From assembly GCF_036231945.1 (NCBI RefSeq), contig NZ_CP109599.1, positions 7,033,501-7,097,500 of the forward strand: 64,000 nucleotides of DNA. The letters are read 5' to 3'. This DNA comes from Streptomyces sp. NBC_01429 (GTDB lineage: Bacteria; Actinomycetota; Actinomycetes; Streptomycetales; Streptomycetaceae). The notes under the pieces are model-generated. The model was not told where the DNA came from, did not search any database, and was given only the letters and a program-made list of their open reading frames with translations. A program made the translations under genes and the position numbers. Positions 33,545 through 43,778 of this stretch are shown here, in pieces. Position 1 is the stretch's first letter. Each line of letters opens with the position of its first letter.

Positions 33545-33572
33545 TTGTCCGTTGAACCCGGTGCCCTAGAGT
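33545..33572 (+). promoter_or_regulatory. Candidate promoter of the adenylation-enzyme operon
   Basis: TTGTCC (33545-33550) and TAGAGT (33567-33572) with a 16-base spacer fit the Streptomyces vegetative consensus, especially the -10. It would give a leader of about 170 bases. The rest of the 466-base gap (33287-33752) holds only CACCG/GTGT-rich imperfect repeats at about 33575-33670. Confidence 0.4.
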
Positions 33573-33752
33573 CACTCAACACACCGCATGGCACCGCACG
33601 CACACCACGGCACCGTGTCCTCCACCGCACCGTGTGTTCCACGGCACCCCGTGCCCGGAGCGCACCGTACTGCGTGAATCGCACGGAACGCGCCGCACGG
33701 CCTCATCAGCGCACCCGTATCCCCCTGTTCGGACCAATCAGGAGGTCTTCCT

Positions 33753-35366
33753 GTGATGCGGCATGTCCAGCACGTGCAACCTCAGTTCTGGGAATTCGGC
33801 CGCGGGCCCGTCGTCGAGGTCCCCCACTCCCGTATCCACCACGCCTTCGAGCGCTGGGCCGCGCACACCCCCCACGCCGTCGCCGCCGAGCACCAGGGGG
33901 CGACGATCACCTACCGGGAACTCGACCGGCGGGCGGAGCGGCTCGCAGCGGTCCTCGCGCGCCGCGGGGTGCGGCCCGGTGACCATGTCGGGCTGTTCGT
34001 CCGGCGTTCCATACCGATGCTGATCGGGCTCCTCGCCACCCTGAAGGCGGGGGCGGCCTACGTGCCGCAGGACATCGGGATCGCCCCCCGGTCCCAGCTG
34101 CGCCACGTCATGAGGACCGCGCGCACCCGCGTGGTACTCACTCAGCACCGGTACGCGGACCGGGTCCCGGCCCAGGGGCGCGGGCCGGGCGCCGAGCCCG
34201 TACGGGTCGTCATCGACACGCCCGAAGGCGTACCCGAAGACGTACCCGAAGAGGTACCCGGAGACGCGCTCGGCGAGACGGCCGGGAACACCACCGACCG
34301 TCCGGTCACCGCGAGCGGTACGGAACCGGACGCGCGCGAGGGCGGTCCCGGCGCCGCCTGCTACGTCCTGTTCACCTCCGGCACCACCGGCGCGCCCAAC
34401 GGTGTCACCGTCACCCACCGCAATGTCCGCAACATCCTGCTCACCCACCCCGGCGACCTGGGGATCCGGCCCGGCATGCGGGTCGCCCAGCTGCTCAACA
34501 TCGCCTTCGACATGGCCGCCTGGGAGATCCTCGGCTCGCTCAGCCACGGCGCCACCCTGGTCATCCGGGGCAAGGACATCGCCGAGACCGCCCACGGCGC
34601 CGACGTCATCATCGCCACCCCCACCGTGCTGAGCACCATCGACCCGGCCCACTGCGCCCGCGTCAAGGTGGTGGCGGTGGCCGGTGAGACCTGCCCCCGG
34701 CCCCTCGCCGATCTGTGGGCGCGGCACTGCACCTTCTACAACGCGTGCGGGCCCACCGAGACCACCATCGTCAACACCATGCACCACCACCGGCCGGCGG
34801 CCGGCCCGCTCACCATCGGCCGCCCGACGCCGAACAACACCGTCTACGTGCTGGACGAGGACCGCCGCCCCTGTGCCATCGGCGAGACCGGCGAGATGTG
34901 GGCGGGCGGGGACTGCGTGTCGGCGGGTTACCTCGGGAACCCCGGGCTCACCGCCGAACGTTACGCACCCGACCCGTACCTCGGCGGCGGCCGGATGATG
35001 TTCCGCACCCGCGACCTGGGCCGCTGGACCCCCGACGGGGAACTCGAACACCTCGGCAGAACCGACGACCAGGTCAAGGTCCGCGGCTTCCGGGTGGAGC
35101 CGGGAGCAGTGTCGGCCGTGCTGGAGACCGTCCCCGGCTGCTCCCGCGCCATCACACTTCAGCGCGATCCGCACACGCTCGTCTCCTTCGTCTGCCCGCT
35201 GGACGTGGACCCCGAGGCGGCACAACGGGCCGTGGCCGACGCGCTCCCGTACTACTGCGTGCCCGATACGGTCCTGCCGCTGGCCGCGCTGCCGGAGACG
35301 GGGCGGGGCAAGGTGGACCGGGCGGCGCTGCTGCGGCTGGCGGCCGAAGGAGGCGGTGGCAGGTGA
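33753..35366 (+). CDS. Stand-alone adenylation enzyme (TmpL-like AMP-binding protein)
   Basis: 537-residue ANL superfamily enzyme that should activate an acid as its acyl-AMP. Motifs: A3 LFTSGTTGAPNGV (about residues 206-218, with Asn where Lys is usual), A4 around FDMAAWE, A5 NACGPTETT, A7 TRDLG, A8 GRTDDQVKVRGFRVEPG, and A10 GRGKVDRAAL with the catalytic Lys. No carrier domain follows. Read against GrsA numbering the pocket is D-M-W-I-A-A-A-I-V, somewhat like phenylalanine pockets. An AGGAGGT site lies 7 bases before the GTG at 33753. The stop overlaps the next gene by 4 bases, so its product is coupled to the TmpA-like membrane flavoprotein. Confidence 0.85.
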   Translation: MMRHVQHVQPQFWEFGRGPVVEVPHSRIHHAFERWAAHTPHAVAAEHQGATITYRELDRRAERLAAVLARRGVRPGDHVGLFVRRSIPMLIGLLATLKAGAAYVPQDIGIAPRSQLRHVMRTARTRVVLTQHRYADRVPAQGRGPGAEPVRVVIDTPEGVPEDVPEEVPGDALGETAGNTTDRPVTASGTEPDAREGGPGAACYVLFTSGTTGAPNGVTVTHRNVRNILLTHPGDLGIRPGMRVAQLLNIAFDMAAWEILGSLSHGATLVIRGKDIAETAHGADVIIATPTVLSTIDPAHCARVKVVAVAGETCPRPLADLWARHCTFYNACGPTETTIVNTMHHHRPAAGPLTIGRPTPNNTVYVLDEDRRPCAIGETGEMWAGGDCVSAGYLGNPGLTAERYAPDPYLGGGRMMFRTRDLGRWTPDGELEHLGRTDDQVKVRGFRVEPGAVSAVLETVPGCSRAITLQRDPHTLVSFVCPLDVDPEAAQRAVADALPYYCVPDTVLPLAALPETGRGKVDRAALLRLAAEGGGGR

Positions 35367-36742
35367 CCTCCGCACGCTCCACCGCCACCGGGCACGGCAC
35401 AGCACAGGGTCACGGCACAGCACAGGGTCACGACCCGGCGCACGGTCCGGCGCCGGTCCGTGCGAGTGCCCCGCCCATCGACACCGGGGACGTCACTCTG
35501 CCGCCTCCCGCCTCCTGGCCGCGACGCGCCCTCAAACACCCGCGCCTGTCGCACTACTACCGGCTCGCGGCACTGGTCCTCGCGGCCAACGCCGTCTTCG
35601 CCGTCCTCGCCGCCGACCACGGCATCGCCGCCTCCACACTCTCGTACGCGGCGCTCGCGAACTTCACCTTCGCGGTCCTCGTACGGCAGCAGTACGTCAT
35701 CAACTTCCTCTTCGCCGCCGCCACCTCCGTTCCCACCCACTGGCCGCTGCGGATCCGCTGGACGCTGGGCAAGGTCTACCACTTCGGCGGCGCGCACGTG
35801 GGCGGCGCGATCGCCGGGTCGCTGTGGTTCCTGACGCACACCGCCGTACTCGTGGCGAGCGGCGCCCCGCCCGCCCAAGTCGCCGTCGGCTGCGCCCTGG
35901 TGGCGCTGCTGACCGGCATCGTCGCCACCGCCCTGCCGCCCTTCAGAGGGCGGTTCCACGACCACTTCGAGAAGATCCACCGGTTCGGGGGCTGGGCGGC
36001 CCTGGCGCTGTTCTGGACCCAGACACTGCTCGGCGCTTCGGGATCCCCGGTACGGGAGCCGGGCGTCTGGGCGCTGGCCCTGGTCACCTTCAGTGTGGCA
36101 CTGCCGTGGCTGCGGCTGCGCAAGGTGCCGGTGCGGATCGAGCGGCCCTCCGGTCATGTGGCGCTCGTACGCTTCGACCACGGTGTGACGCCCTTCGCCG
36201 GCTCCTCCACCGCCGTCAGCCGCAGCCCGCTGCGCGAATGGCACTCCTTCGCCAACGTCCCCTCCCCGGGCGAGCCGGGCTTCCGGCTGACCGTCTCGCG
36301 CGCCGGGGACTGGACGGGCTCCTTCATCGACGACGCGCCGCGCGAGGTGTGGGTGAAGGGCATCACCACCGCGGGCGTCGCCAACATCGAGACCCTGTTC
36401 CGCAAGGTCGTCTACGTCGCCACCGGCAGCGGCATCGGCCCGTGCCTGCCGCATCTGCTGGCCGCCGAGGTGCCGTCGCGCCTGGTGTGGGCCACCCGCA
36501 GCCCCCGTACCACCTACGGCGACGGACTGGTGGACGAGATCCTGGCGGTCCAGCCCGACGCGATCGTCTGGGACACCTCGCTGCACGGCAAGCCCGACAT
36601 GGTGCGGCTCGCCTACGCCGCGTACCGGGACTTCGGCGCCGAGGCCGTCATCTGCATCTCCAACAAGAAGCTCACCTGGGGAGTCGTCCACGGGCTGGAG
36701 CGGCGCGGGATCCCCGCGTACGGCGCCATCTGGGACTCCTGA
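35363..36742 (+). CDS. TmpA-like integral membrane flavoprotein/NAD(P)-binding protein
   Basis: 459-residue protein from a GTG overlapping the previous stop, with AGGAGG upstream. A His/Gly-rich soluble start is followed by about six membrane helices (residues 65-250) carrying His at 140, 145, 201 and 206 (KVYHFGGAHVGG, HDHFEKIHRFGG), then a cytoplasmic ferredoxin-reductase-like part with the nucleotide loop ATGSGIGPC (353-361), ending RGIPAYGAIWDS. This matches fungal TmpA proteins and the C-terminal half of fungal TmpL, linked to redox homeostasis. The conserved His residues might bind haem; that is inference. Confidence 0.75.
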   Translation: MTSARSTATGHGTAQGHGTAQGHDPAHGPAPVRASAPPIDTGDVTLPPPASWPRRALKHPRLSHYYRLAALVLAANAVFAVLAADHGIAASTLSYAALANFTFAVLVRQQYVINFLFAAATSVPTHWPLRIRWTLGKVYHFGGAHVGGAIAGSLWFLTHTAVLVASGAPPAQVAVGCALVALLTGIVATALPPFRGRFHDHFEKIHRFGGWAALALFWTQTLLGASGSPVREPGVWALALVTFSVALPWLRLRKVPVRIERPSGHVALVRFDHGVTPFAGSSTAVSRSPLREWHSFANVPSPGEPGFRLTVSRAGDWTGSFIDDAPREVWVKGITTAGVANIETLFRKVVYVATGSGIGPCLPHLLAAEVPSRLVWATRSPRTTYGDGLVDEILAVQPDAIVWDTSLHGKPDMVRLAYAAYRDFGAEAVICISNKKLTWGVVHGLERRGIPAYGAIWDS

Positions 36743-36796
36743 ACGAGGGCCCCGGCCCCTCCCGTGTCCGGCACGACGAAGCGAGTGGAGGCATCG

Positions 36797-37633
36797 ATGG
36801 ATCAGCACCACGAGGCACGCGAGGCATACCAGACACGCGAGACACACCGGCAGGACGGAACGCGCGGGCCTGTGCATCTGAAGACCGAACGCACCGGCCG
36901 CGTCGTCACGGTGCGGCTGCACCGGCCCGAGGTGCGCAACGCGCTCAACAGCGAACTGCTGGCCGAACTCCTCGCCACGCTCGTGCCGTTGGACGACGAT
37001 CCGGACGTCGGCTGCTTCGTCGTCACCGGTTCGGACCGCTGCTTCGCCGCGGGCGCCGACATCTCCGAGATGGCGGGCAGGAGCGCCGCGCAGATGGTCG
37101 CGGAGGACTACTTCGCCGACTGGGAGATCTTCGCCGGGCTGCGCACCCCGAAGATCGCGGCGGTCGGCGGCTACGCCCTCGGAGGCGGCTGTGAGCTGGC
37201 GATGATGTGCGATCTCGTCATCGCGGGCGCGTCCGCCGTGTTCGGCCAGCCGGAGATCAAGCTCGGTGTGATTCCCGGCATCGGCGGCACCCAGCGGCTG
37301 ACCCGGCTGGTCGGCAAGGCCAAGGCGATGGACCTCGTCCTGACCGGCCGCACCATGGACGCGCGGGAGGCCGAACGAGCCGGGCTGGTCTCCCGGGTGG
37401 TGCCCGACGAGCGGCTGATGGACGAGGCGCTGGAGGCCGCGGCGACCATCGCCTCGTACGGCCGGCACGCCGTGACCGCCGCCCGGGAGACGGTCGAGCG
37501 GGCGCTGGAGACCGGGCTGCGCGACGGAATCCTCTTCGAACGCCGGGTGTTCCACGGCCTGTTCGCCACCGAGGACCGGAGCGAGGGGATGAACGCCTTC
37601 CTGGAGAAACGGACCCCGCGCTTCAACAGGTGA
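36797..37633 (+). CDS. Enoyl-CoA hydratase/isomerase (crotonase)
   Basis: 278-residue crotonase fold enzyme. The oxyanion-hole segments FAAGADISEM and GYALGGGCELAMMCDL and both catalytic Glu positions (in GGCELA and GQPEIKLGVIPG) are present, so ordinary hydratase chemistry is possible. The start at 36797 has GGAGG 5 bases upstream; the first 30 residues are His/Arg/Glu-rich and outside the fold. It follows the TmpA-like gene by 54 bases and is likely the third gene of that operon, suggesting a CoA-linked substrate. Confidence 0.9.
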   Translation: MDQHHEAREAYQTRETHRQDGTRGPVHLKTERTGRVVTVRLHRPEVRNALNSELLAELLATLVPLDDDPDVGCFVVTGSDRCFAAGADISEMAGRSAAQMVAEDYFADWEIFAGLRTPKIAAVGGYALGGGCELAMMCDLVIAGASAVFGQPEIKLGVIPGIGGTQRLTRLVGKAKAMDLVLTGRTMDAREAERAGLVSRVVPDERLMDEALEAAATIASYGRHAVTAARETVERALETGLRDGILFERRVFHGLFATEDRSEGMNAFLEKRTPRFNR

Positions 37634-37661
37634 CGCGCGGCCCGAAGTGACGAAGGGACGA

Positions 37662-37678
37662 AGGCCCGGTCCGGGCCT
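37662..37678. terminator. Hairpin between convergent genes
   Basis: AGGCCCGG-T-CCGGGCCT (37662-37678) lies 28 bases past the crotonase stop, followed by two further GCGGTCCGG repeats before the permease stop. Likely a bidirectional terminator. Confidence 0.5.
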
Positions 37679-37726
37679 GGCGGTGCGGTCCGGGCCTGAG
37701 GTGCGGTCCGGACCGGACGCGCGGGA

Positions 37727-39148
37727 TCAGCCGCGCCGCGTCCGCAGCTCCCGTACCCCGGCCACCGCCAGCACCAGCGCCGTCGCGCCCAGCGACCACA
37801 GGAGCTGCGGGCGCGCCGTGTCGTCGGTCAGCATGAGCCCGAACACGACCGCCATCGCGGCCAGCGCCGCCCAGGTCAGCCACGGGAAGAGCCACATCCG
37901 CAGCACCAGCCGCTCCGGTGCCTCCGCCTCGACGCGCCGCCGCAGGCGCAGCTGTGACACGGCGATCAGCGCCCAGACGAACAGCAGCACCGCGCCGACC
38001 GCGTTGAGCATGTACAGGAAGACCGAGTCGGGCCACTTGAGATTGAGGAGGACCGAGAAGAACCCGAACACCACCGACGCCAGCACCGCACGTCGCGGCA
38101 CACCCCCGCGCCCCACCTTCGTCAGGGCCCCGGGCGCCTCACCCCGTTCGGCCAGCGAGAAGACCATCCGGGACGAGCCGTACAGATTGGCGTTGAGCGC
38201 CGACAGCAGGGCCACGAACACCACGATGTTCATGATCTGCCCGGCGGACGGCACGCCGATCGAGTCGAGGACGGTGACATACGGGCTGAGCCCCGCCCGC
38301 TGCGCAGTCCAGGGCAGCACCGTCACGATGATCACCATCGAACCGAGGTAGAAGAAGAGGATCCGGAACATCGCGCTGCGCACCGCCCTGGACACCGAAC
38401 GCACCGGGTCGTCGGACTCGGCCGCCGCGATCGTGACGACTTCGAGGCCGCCGAAGGCGAAGATCACGGCGAGGACCCCCGAGATCACGCCCTGCCAGCC
38501 GCCCGGCAGGAAGCCGCCCTGTCCCGTGATGTTGGTGAGTCCGACCGGGCTGGTGTCCGGCAGCAGTCCGAAGACCGCCAGCAGCCCGAGCACCAGGAAG
38601 GCGACGATCGCGAAGACCTTGAGGGCGGCGAAGCAGAACTCGAACTCGCCGAAGTTCTTCACGGCGGTGAGGTTGGCGCCCGTGAAGACCAGCATGAAGA
38701 TCAGCACCCAGGCCCACTGCGGTACGGACGGCGCCCAGCCGTGCGCGATGCCAGCGGCGCCCGTCGCCTCCACCGCCAGCACGACGACCAGCAGGAACCA
38801 GTAGAGCCAGCCCACGCTGAACCCGGCCCACCGGCCGAGCGCCCGCTCGGCGTGCACGGAGAACGACCCGGAGGCCGGCATCGCGGCCGACATCTCGCCC
38901 AGCATCCGCATCACGCACATCGCGAGCGCGCCCGCGATCAGATACGAGACGACGATGCCCGGCCCGGCCAGCGCGATCCCGGCACCGGACCCGACGAAGA
39001 GCCCGGCGCCGATCACCCCGCCGAGGCCGAGCATGGTCAGATGGCGCTGCTTCAGCCCGCCGGCGAGCGGCTCACGCGGTCTCTCCGTCCGGTCTCCCGG
39101 CTCGGTGACCGAGGTGCGGGGCGGCGGCGGGGGGAGCTGGTCGTGCAT
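37727..39148 (-). CDS. Amino acid permease (APC superfamily, GABA permease-like)
   Basis: 473-residue transporter with about 12 membrane helices. The first helix carries the APC signature GLGGVIGAGLFVGSGAGIALAGPG, and helix 6 the FAFGGLEVVTIAAAESDDP segment typical of AnsP/GabP/AroP-type permeases. A Pro-rich N-terminal tail (HDQLPPPPPRT) precedes it. Proton-coupled uptake of an amino acid is expected; the substrate is not readable by eye. The ribosome site is weak. It converges on the crotonase gene. Confidence 0.88.
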   Translation of the reverse strand: MHDQLPPPPPRTSVTEPGDRTERPREPLAGGLKQRHLTMLGLGGVIGAGLFVGSGAGIALAGPGIVVSYLIAGALAMCVMRMLGEMSAAMPASGSFSVHAERALGRWAGFSVGWLYWFLLVVVLAVEATGAAGIAHGWAPSVPQWAWVLIFMLVFTGANLTAVKNFGEFEFCFAALKVFAIVAFLVLGLLAVFGLLPDTSPVGLTNITGQGGFLPGGWQGVISGVLAVIFAFGGLEVVTIAAAESDDPVRSVSRAVRSAMFRILFFYLGSMVIIVTVLPWTAQRAGLSPYVTVLDSIGVPSAGQIMNIVVFVALLSALNANLYGSSRMVFSLAERGEAPGALTKVGRGGVPRRAVLASVVFGFFSVLLNLKWPDSVFLYMLNAVGAVLLFVWALIAVSQLRLRRRVEAEAPERLVLRMWLFPWLTWAALAAMAVVFGLMLTDDTARPQLLWSLGATALVLAVAGVRELRTRRG

Positions 39149-39467
39149 GTGCGGTCAGGCTGCTTTCGGTGGTCGGGGGAGAGGCCGGTCGGCGCGTGCC
39201 AGGTCCGGACGGCGGTGGACGCCCGGCCGGACGGGACCCCTCAGTCTCCCCGGGCGGCGCACCCGGGGGCAAAACGGGTGCGGCGGGTCCCCCGTGCCAC
39301 GGGCGGCCCGCCCGGCACCGGGGGCCCGTGGTGGTCCGCGGTGCCCGGGTGGCCCGGGTGCGATGAGTTCGTGCCGGTGCGACGGTCAGTACAGGGAGCA
39401 CCGGCGGCCGGCCGGGCCGCCGCGCGCCCCGCAGGGGCCGCGCACCACGGAAGGGCAGGAGAGCACG
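39149..39467. other. Divergent intergenic region, no gene seen
   Basis: 319 bases of very GC-rich sequence between the divergent permease and VOC genes. It must hold both promoters, but I see no convincing -35/-10 pair. There are G/C-run inverted segments at about 39290-39330. Confidence 0.4.
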
Positions 39468-39953
39468 ATGCCGAAGATCACTCCCAATCTCTGGTTCGAC
39501 ACACAGGGCGAGGAAGCCGCCGAGTTCTACGTCTCGGTCTTTCCGAACTCGCGGATCCGGAACATCACGTACTACGGCGAGGCCGGTCCCCGGGCCGCCG
39601 GCACCGTGCTCACCGTCGAATTCGTGCTCGACGGCCAGGAGTACATCGCGATCAACGGCGGGCCGCAGTTCACCTTCGACGAGGCGGTCTCGTTCCTGAT
39701 CGCCTGCGCGGACCAGGAGGAGATCGACTACTACTGGAACACACTCTCCGCCGGTGGCGAGGAGGGCCCCTGCGGCTGGCTGAAGGACCGGTACGGCCTG
39801 TCGTGGCAGGTGGTCCCCGAAGGCATGGACGAGCTGATGAGCAGCCCGGACCAGGCGGACCAGGAAGGCTCCCAGCGGGCCATGAAGGCCATGCTCGGCA
39901 TGAAGAAGATCGACATCGCCGCGCTCAGGGCCGCCGCCGGCCGGACTCCCTGA
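39468..39953 (+). CDS. VOC superfamily protein, PhnB-like
   Basis: 161-residue protein starting MPKITPNLWFDTQGEEAAEFYVSVFPNSRI, the classical opening of the PhnB/3-demethylubiquinone methyltransferase-like VOC family, with YIAINGGPQFTFDEAVSFLIAC and CGWLKDRYGLSWQVVP. The beta-alpha-beta-beta-beta fold binds metal in enzymes such as glyoxalase; function here is unknown. GGAGAG precedes the ATG. Confidence 0.88.
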   Translation: MPKITPNLWFDTQGEEAAEFYVSVFPNSRIRNITYYGEAGPRAAGTVLTVEFVLDGQEYIAINGGPQFTFDEAVSFLIACADQEEIDYYWNTLSAGGEEGPCGWLKDRYGLSWQVVPEGMDELMSSPDQADQEGSQRAMKAMLGMKKIDIAALRAAAGRTP

Positions 39954-40030
39954 CCGGACGGGCCGGGGGCGCGGGGCCCTCGGCCCGACGGGCGGGAGGC
40001 CACTGTGGAACGGGGTGCGGTCACGAGATA

Positions 40031-40044
40031 TCTTGATGTCGAGA
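40031..40044 (+). promoter_or_regulatory. Palindromic operator upstream of isocitrate dehydrogenase
   Basis: TCTTGATGTCGAGA is an almost perfect palindrome (one mismatch) 30 bases before the icd start. In S. coelicolor the MarR-type regulator TamR is reported to control aconitase, isocitrate dehydrogenase and related genes through such palindromes, so this is a candidate TamR-like site. Confidence 0.5.
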
Positions 40045-40073
40045 ATTGTTGCAGACGTGGAGCGGAGCACCCG

Positions 40074-42293
<2,220 letters not shown>

Positions 42294-42333
42294 TCCGGGA
42301 GACGCGCGGCCGCTGAACGGCTGAACGACCGAA

Positions 42334-42373
42334 GGGGGCGGCCGCCCGGGGCAGAACCCGGGCGGCCGCCCCC
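42334..42373. terminator. Strong hairpin terminator
   Basis: Perfect 17-base arms, 42334-42350 (GGGGGCGGCCGCCCGGG) and 42357-42373, with the 6-base loop GCAGAA, between the convergent icd and rbsD genes. Confidence 0.85.
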
Positions 42374-42397
42374 TTCCGGCTTCTCCCCGCCGGACCG

Positions 42398-42784
42398 TCA
42401 GAAGAACACGCCGCACCGCAGCAGCACATTCGCGTACGGCCGCGCCTCACCGGTGCGTACGACCAGCCGCGCGCCCGCCGACAGCCTCTTCAGCTCCGTA
42501 TGGTCCACCAGCCGCAGCTCCGGCAGAGCGTCCAGCAGCCGCGCCGCCTCCGGGTTCGCCTCCCGCACCTCCGTGGCCCCCGTCGCGCCCTCCACGACCA
42601 GCTCGGCGAGCAGCCCCTCCAGCACCTGGGCGAAGGACGGCACCCCGGCCACGAACGCCAGATCCACCACGCGCGGGCCCGCCGGTACCGGCATCCCCGC
42701 GTCGCAGACCAGCACTTCGTCGCCATGGCCCAACTCGGCCAGCGCGCCCGCCAGATGACGGTTCAGAACTCCGGACTTCTTCAT
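42398..42784 (-). CDS. rbsD: D-ribose pyranase RbsD
   Basis: 128-residue mutarotase interconverting pyranose and furanose forms of ribose before phosphorylation. The catalytic His is in MKKSGVLNRHLAGALAELGHGD, and the end LVVRTGEARPYANVLLRCGVFF is the family C-terminus. Its ATG overlaps the rbsK stop by 4 bases. Last gene of the rbs operon. Confidence 0.95.
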   Translation of the reverse strand: MKKSGVLNRHLAGALAELGHGDEVLVCDAGMPVPAGPRVVDLAFVAGVPSFAQVLEGLLAELVVEGATGATEVREANPEAARLLDALPELRLVDHTELKRLSAGARLVVRTGEARPYANVLLRCGVFF

Positions 42785-43725
42785 TCGGCCGCTTCTCCCT
42801 CCGTGGCGCCGCCCAGCGCCGCCACCTCCGTAGCTGTCGGGAACGACGCCTGCGCGCCCTCCTCGGTGACGGCGGCGGCCCCCACCCGCGCCGCGTACCG
42901 GGCGGCGGCGCTCAGCTCCGCGCCGGTACTGAGCCGCCAGGCCAGCGCCGCCGTGAACGCGTCGCCCGCCCCCGTCGTATCCACCGCCCGCACCGGTACG
43001 GCCGCCACCAGCTCCGTCGTCACTGCGTCCGCCACCAGCGCGCCCCGCGCGCCCAGGGTGATCACCACCGACCGGGGCCCCAGCGCCAGCAGCGCCCGCG
43101 CCCACTCCCGGGGGTCGTCGCCCGTCTGCCCGTCGCCCGTCTGCCCGGCGAGCACCACCCGTGCCTCGTGCTCGTTGAGGATCAGCGGGTCGCAGGCCGC
43201 GAGGATCTCGGCGGGCAACTCGACCGGGGGAGAGGGGTTCAGCACGAAGCGCGTGCCGGGGGCCGTGCTCCGCACCACCTCGGCGACCGTCTCCAACGGG
43301 ATCTCCAACTGCGCCGAGACCACCCGCGCGCCCCGCAGCAGATCCGCCGCGTCACGCACGTCCCGCGGCGACAGCAGCGCGTTGGCGCCCGGGGACACCA
43401 CGATGCTGTTGTCACCGGAGGGGTCCACGGTGATCAGCGCGACCCCGGTGGGAGCCCCGCCGCACAGCACCCCCGCGGTGTCGACGCCCGCCGCGCGCTG
43501 CGCGTCGAGCAGCAGCCGCCCGTGCGCGTCGTCACCGACCCGGGCCAGCAGCGCCGTCCTGGCCCCGAGCCGCGCGGCGGCCACCGCCTGGTTCCCGCCC
43601 TTGCCGCCCGGGTGGACGGAGAGATCGGAGCCGAGCACGGTCTCCCCGGGGCCCGGCCGCCGCTCGACGCCGATCACCAGGTCGGCGTTTGCCGACCCTA
43701 CGACCAGCAGGTCGTAGTCGTACAT
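42781..43725 (-). CDS. rbsK: Ribokinase
   Basis: PfkB-family sugar kinase of 314 residues that phosphorylates ribose at C5. It has the N-terminal signature GSANADLVIGVERRPGPGET, GGKGGNQAVAAARLGA, and the C-terminal active-site DTTGAGDAFTAALAW with the catalytic Asp. A short internal repeat (GQTGDGQTGDD) lies in a surface loop. Start ATG at 43725, or the adjacent GTG at 43728, after GAGGGA. Confidence 0.94.
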   Translation of the reverse strand: MYDYDLLVVGSANADLVIGVERRPGPGETVLGSDLSVHPGGKGGNQAVAAARLGARTALLARVGDDAHGRLLLDAQRAAGVDTAGVLCGGAPTGVALITVDPSGDNSIVVSPGANALLSPRDVRDAADLLRGARVVSAQLEIPLETVAEVVRSTAPGTRFVLNPSPPVELPAEILAACDPLILNEHEARVVLAGQTGDGQTGDDPREWARALLALGPRSVVITLGARGALVADAVTTELVAAVPVRAVDTTGAGDAFTAALAWRLSTGAELSAAARYAARVGAAAVTEEGAQASFPTATEVAALGGATEGEAAE

Positions 43726-43778
43726 CACTGTCCCTCTTTCCTCGGACTGTCCTCGGGCTTGCCCCGGGAGTACGGGCC

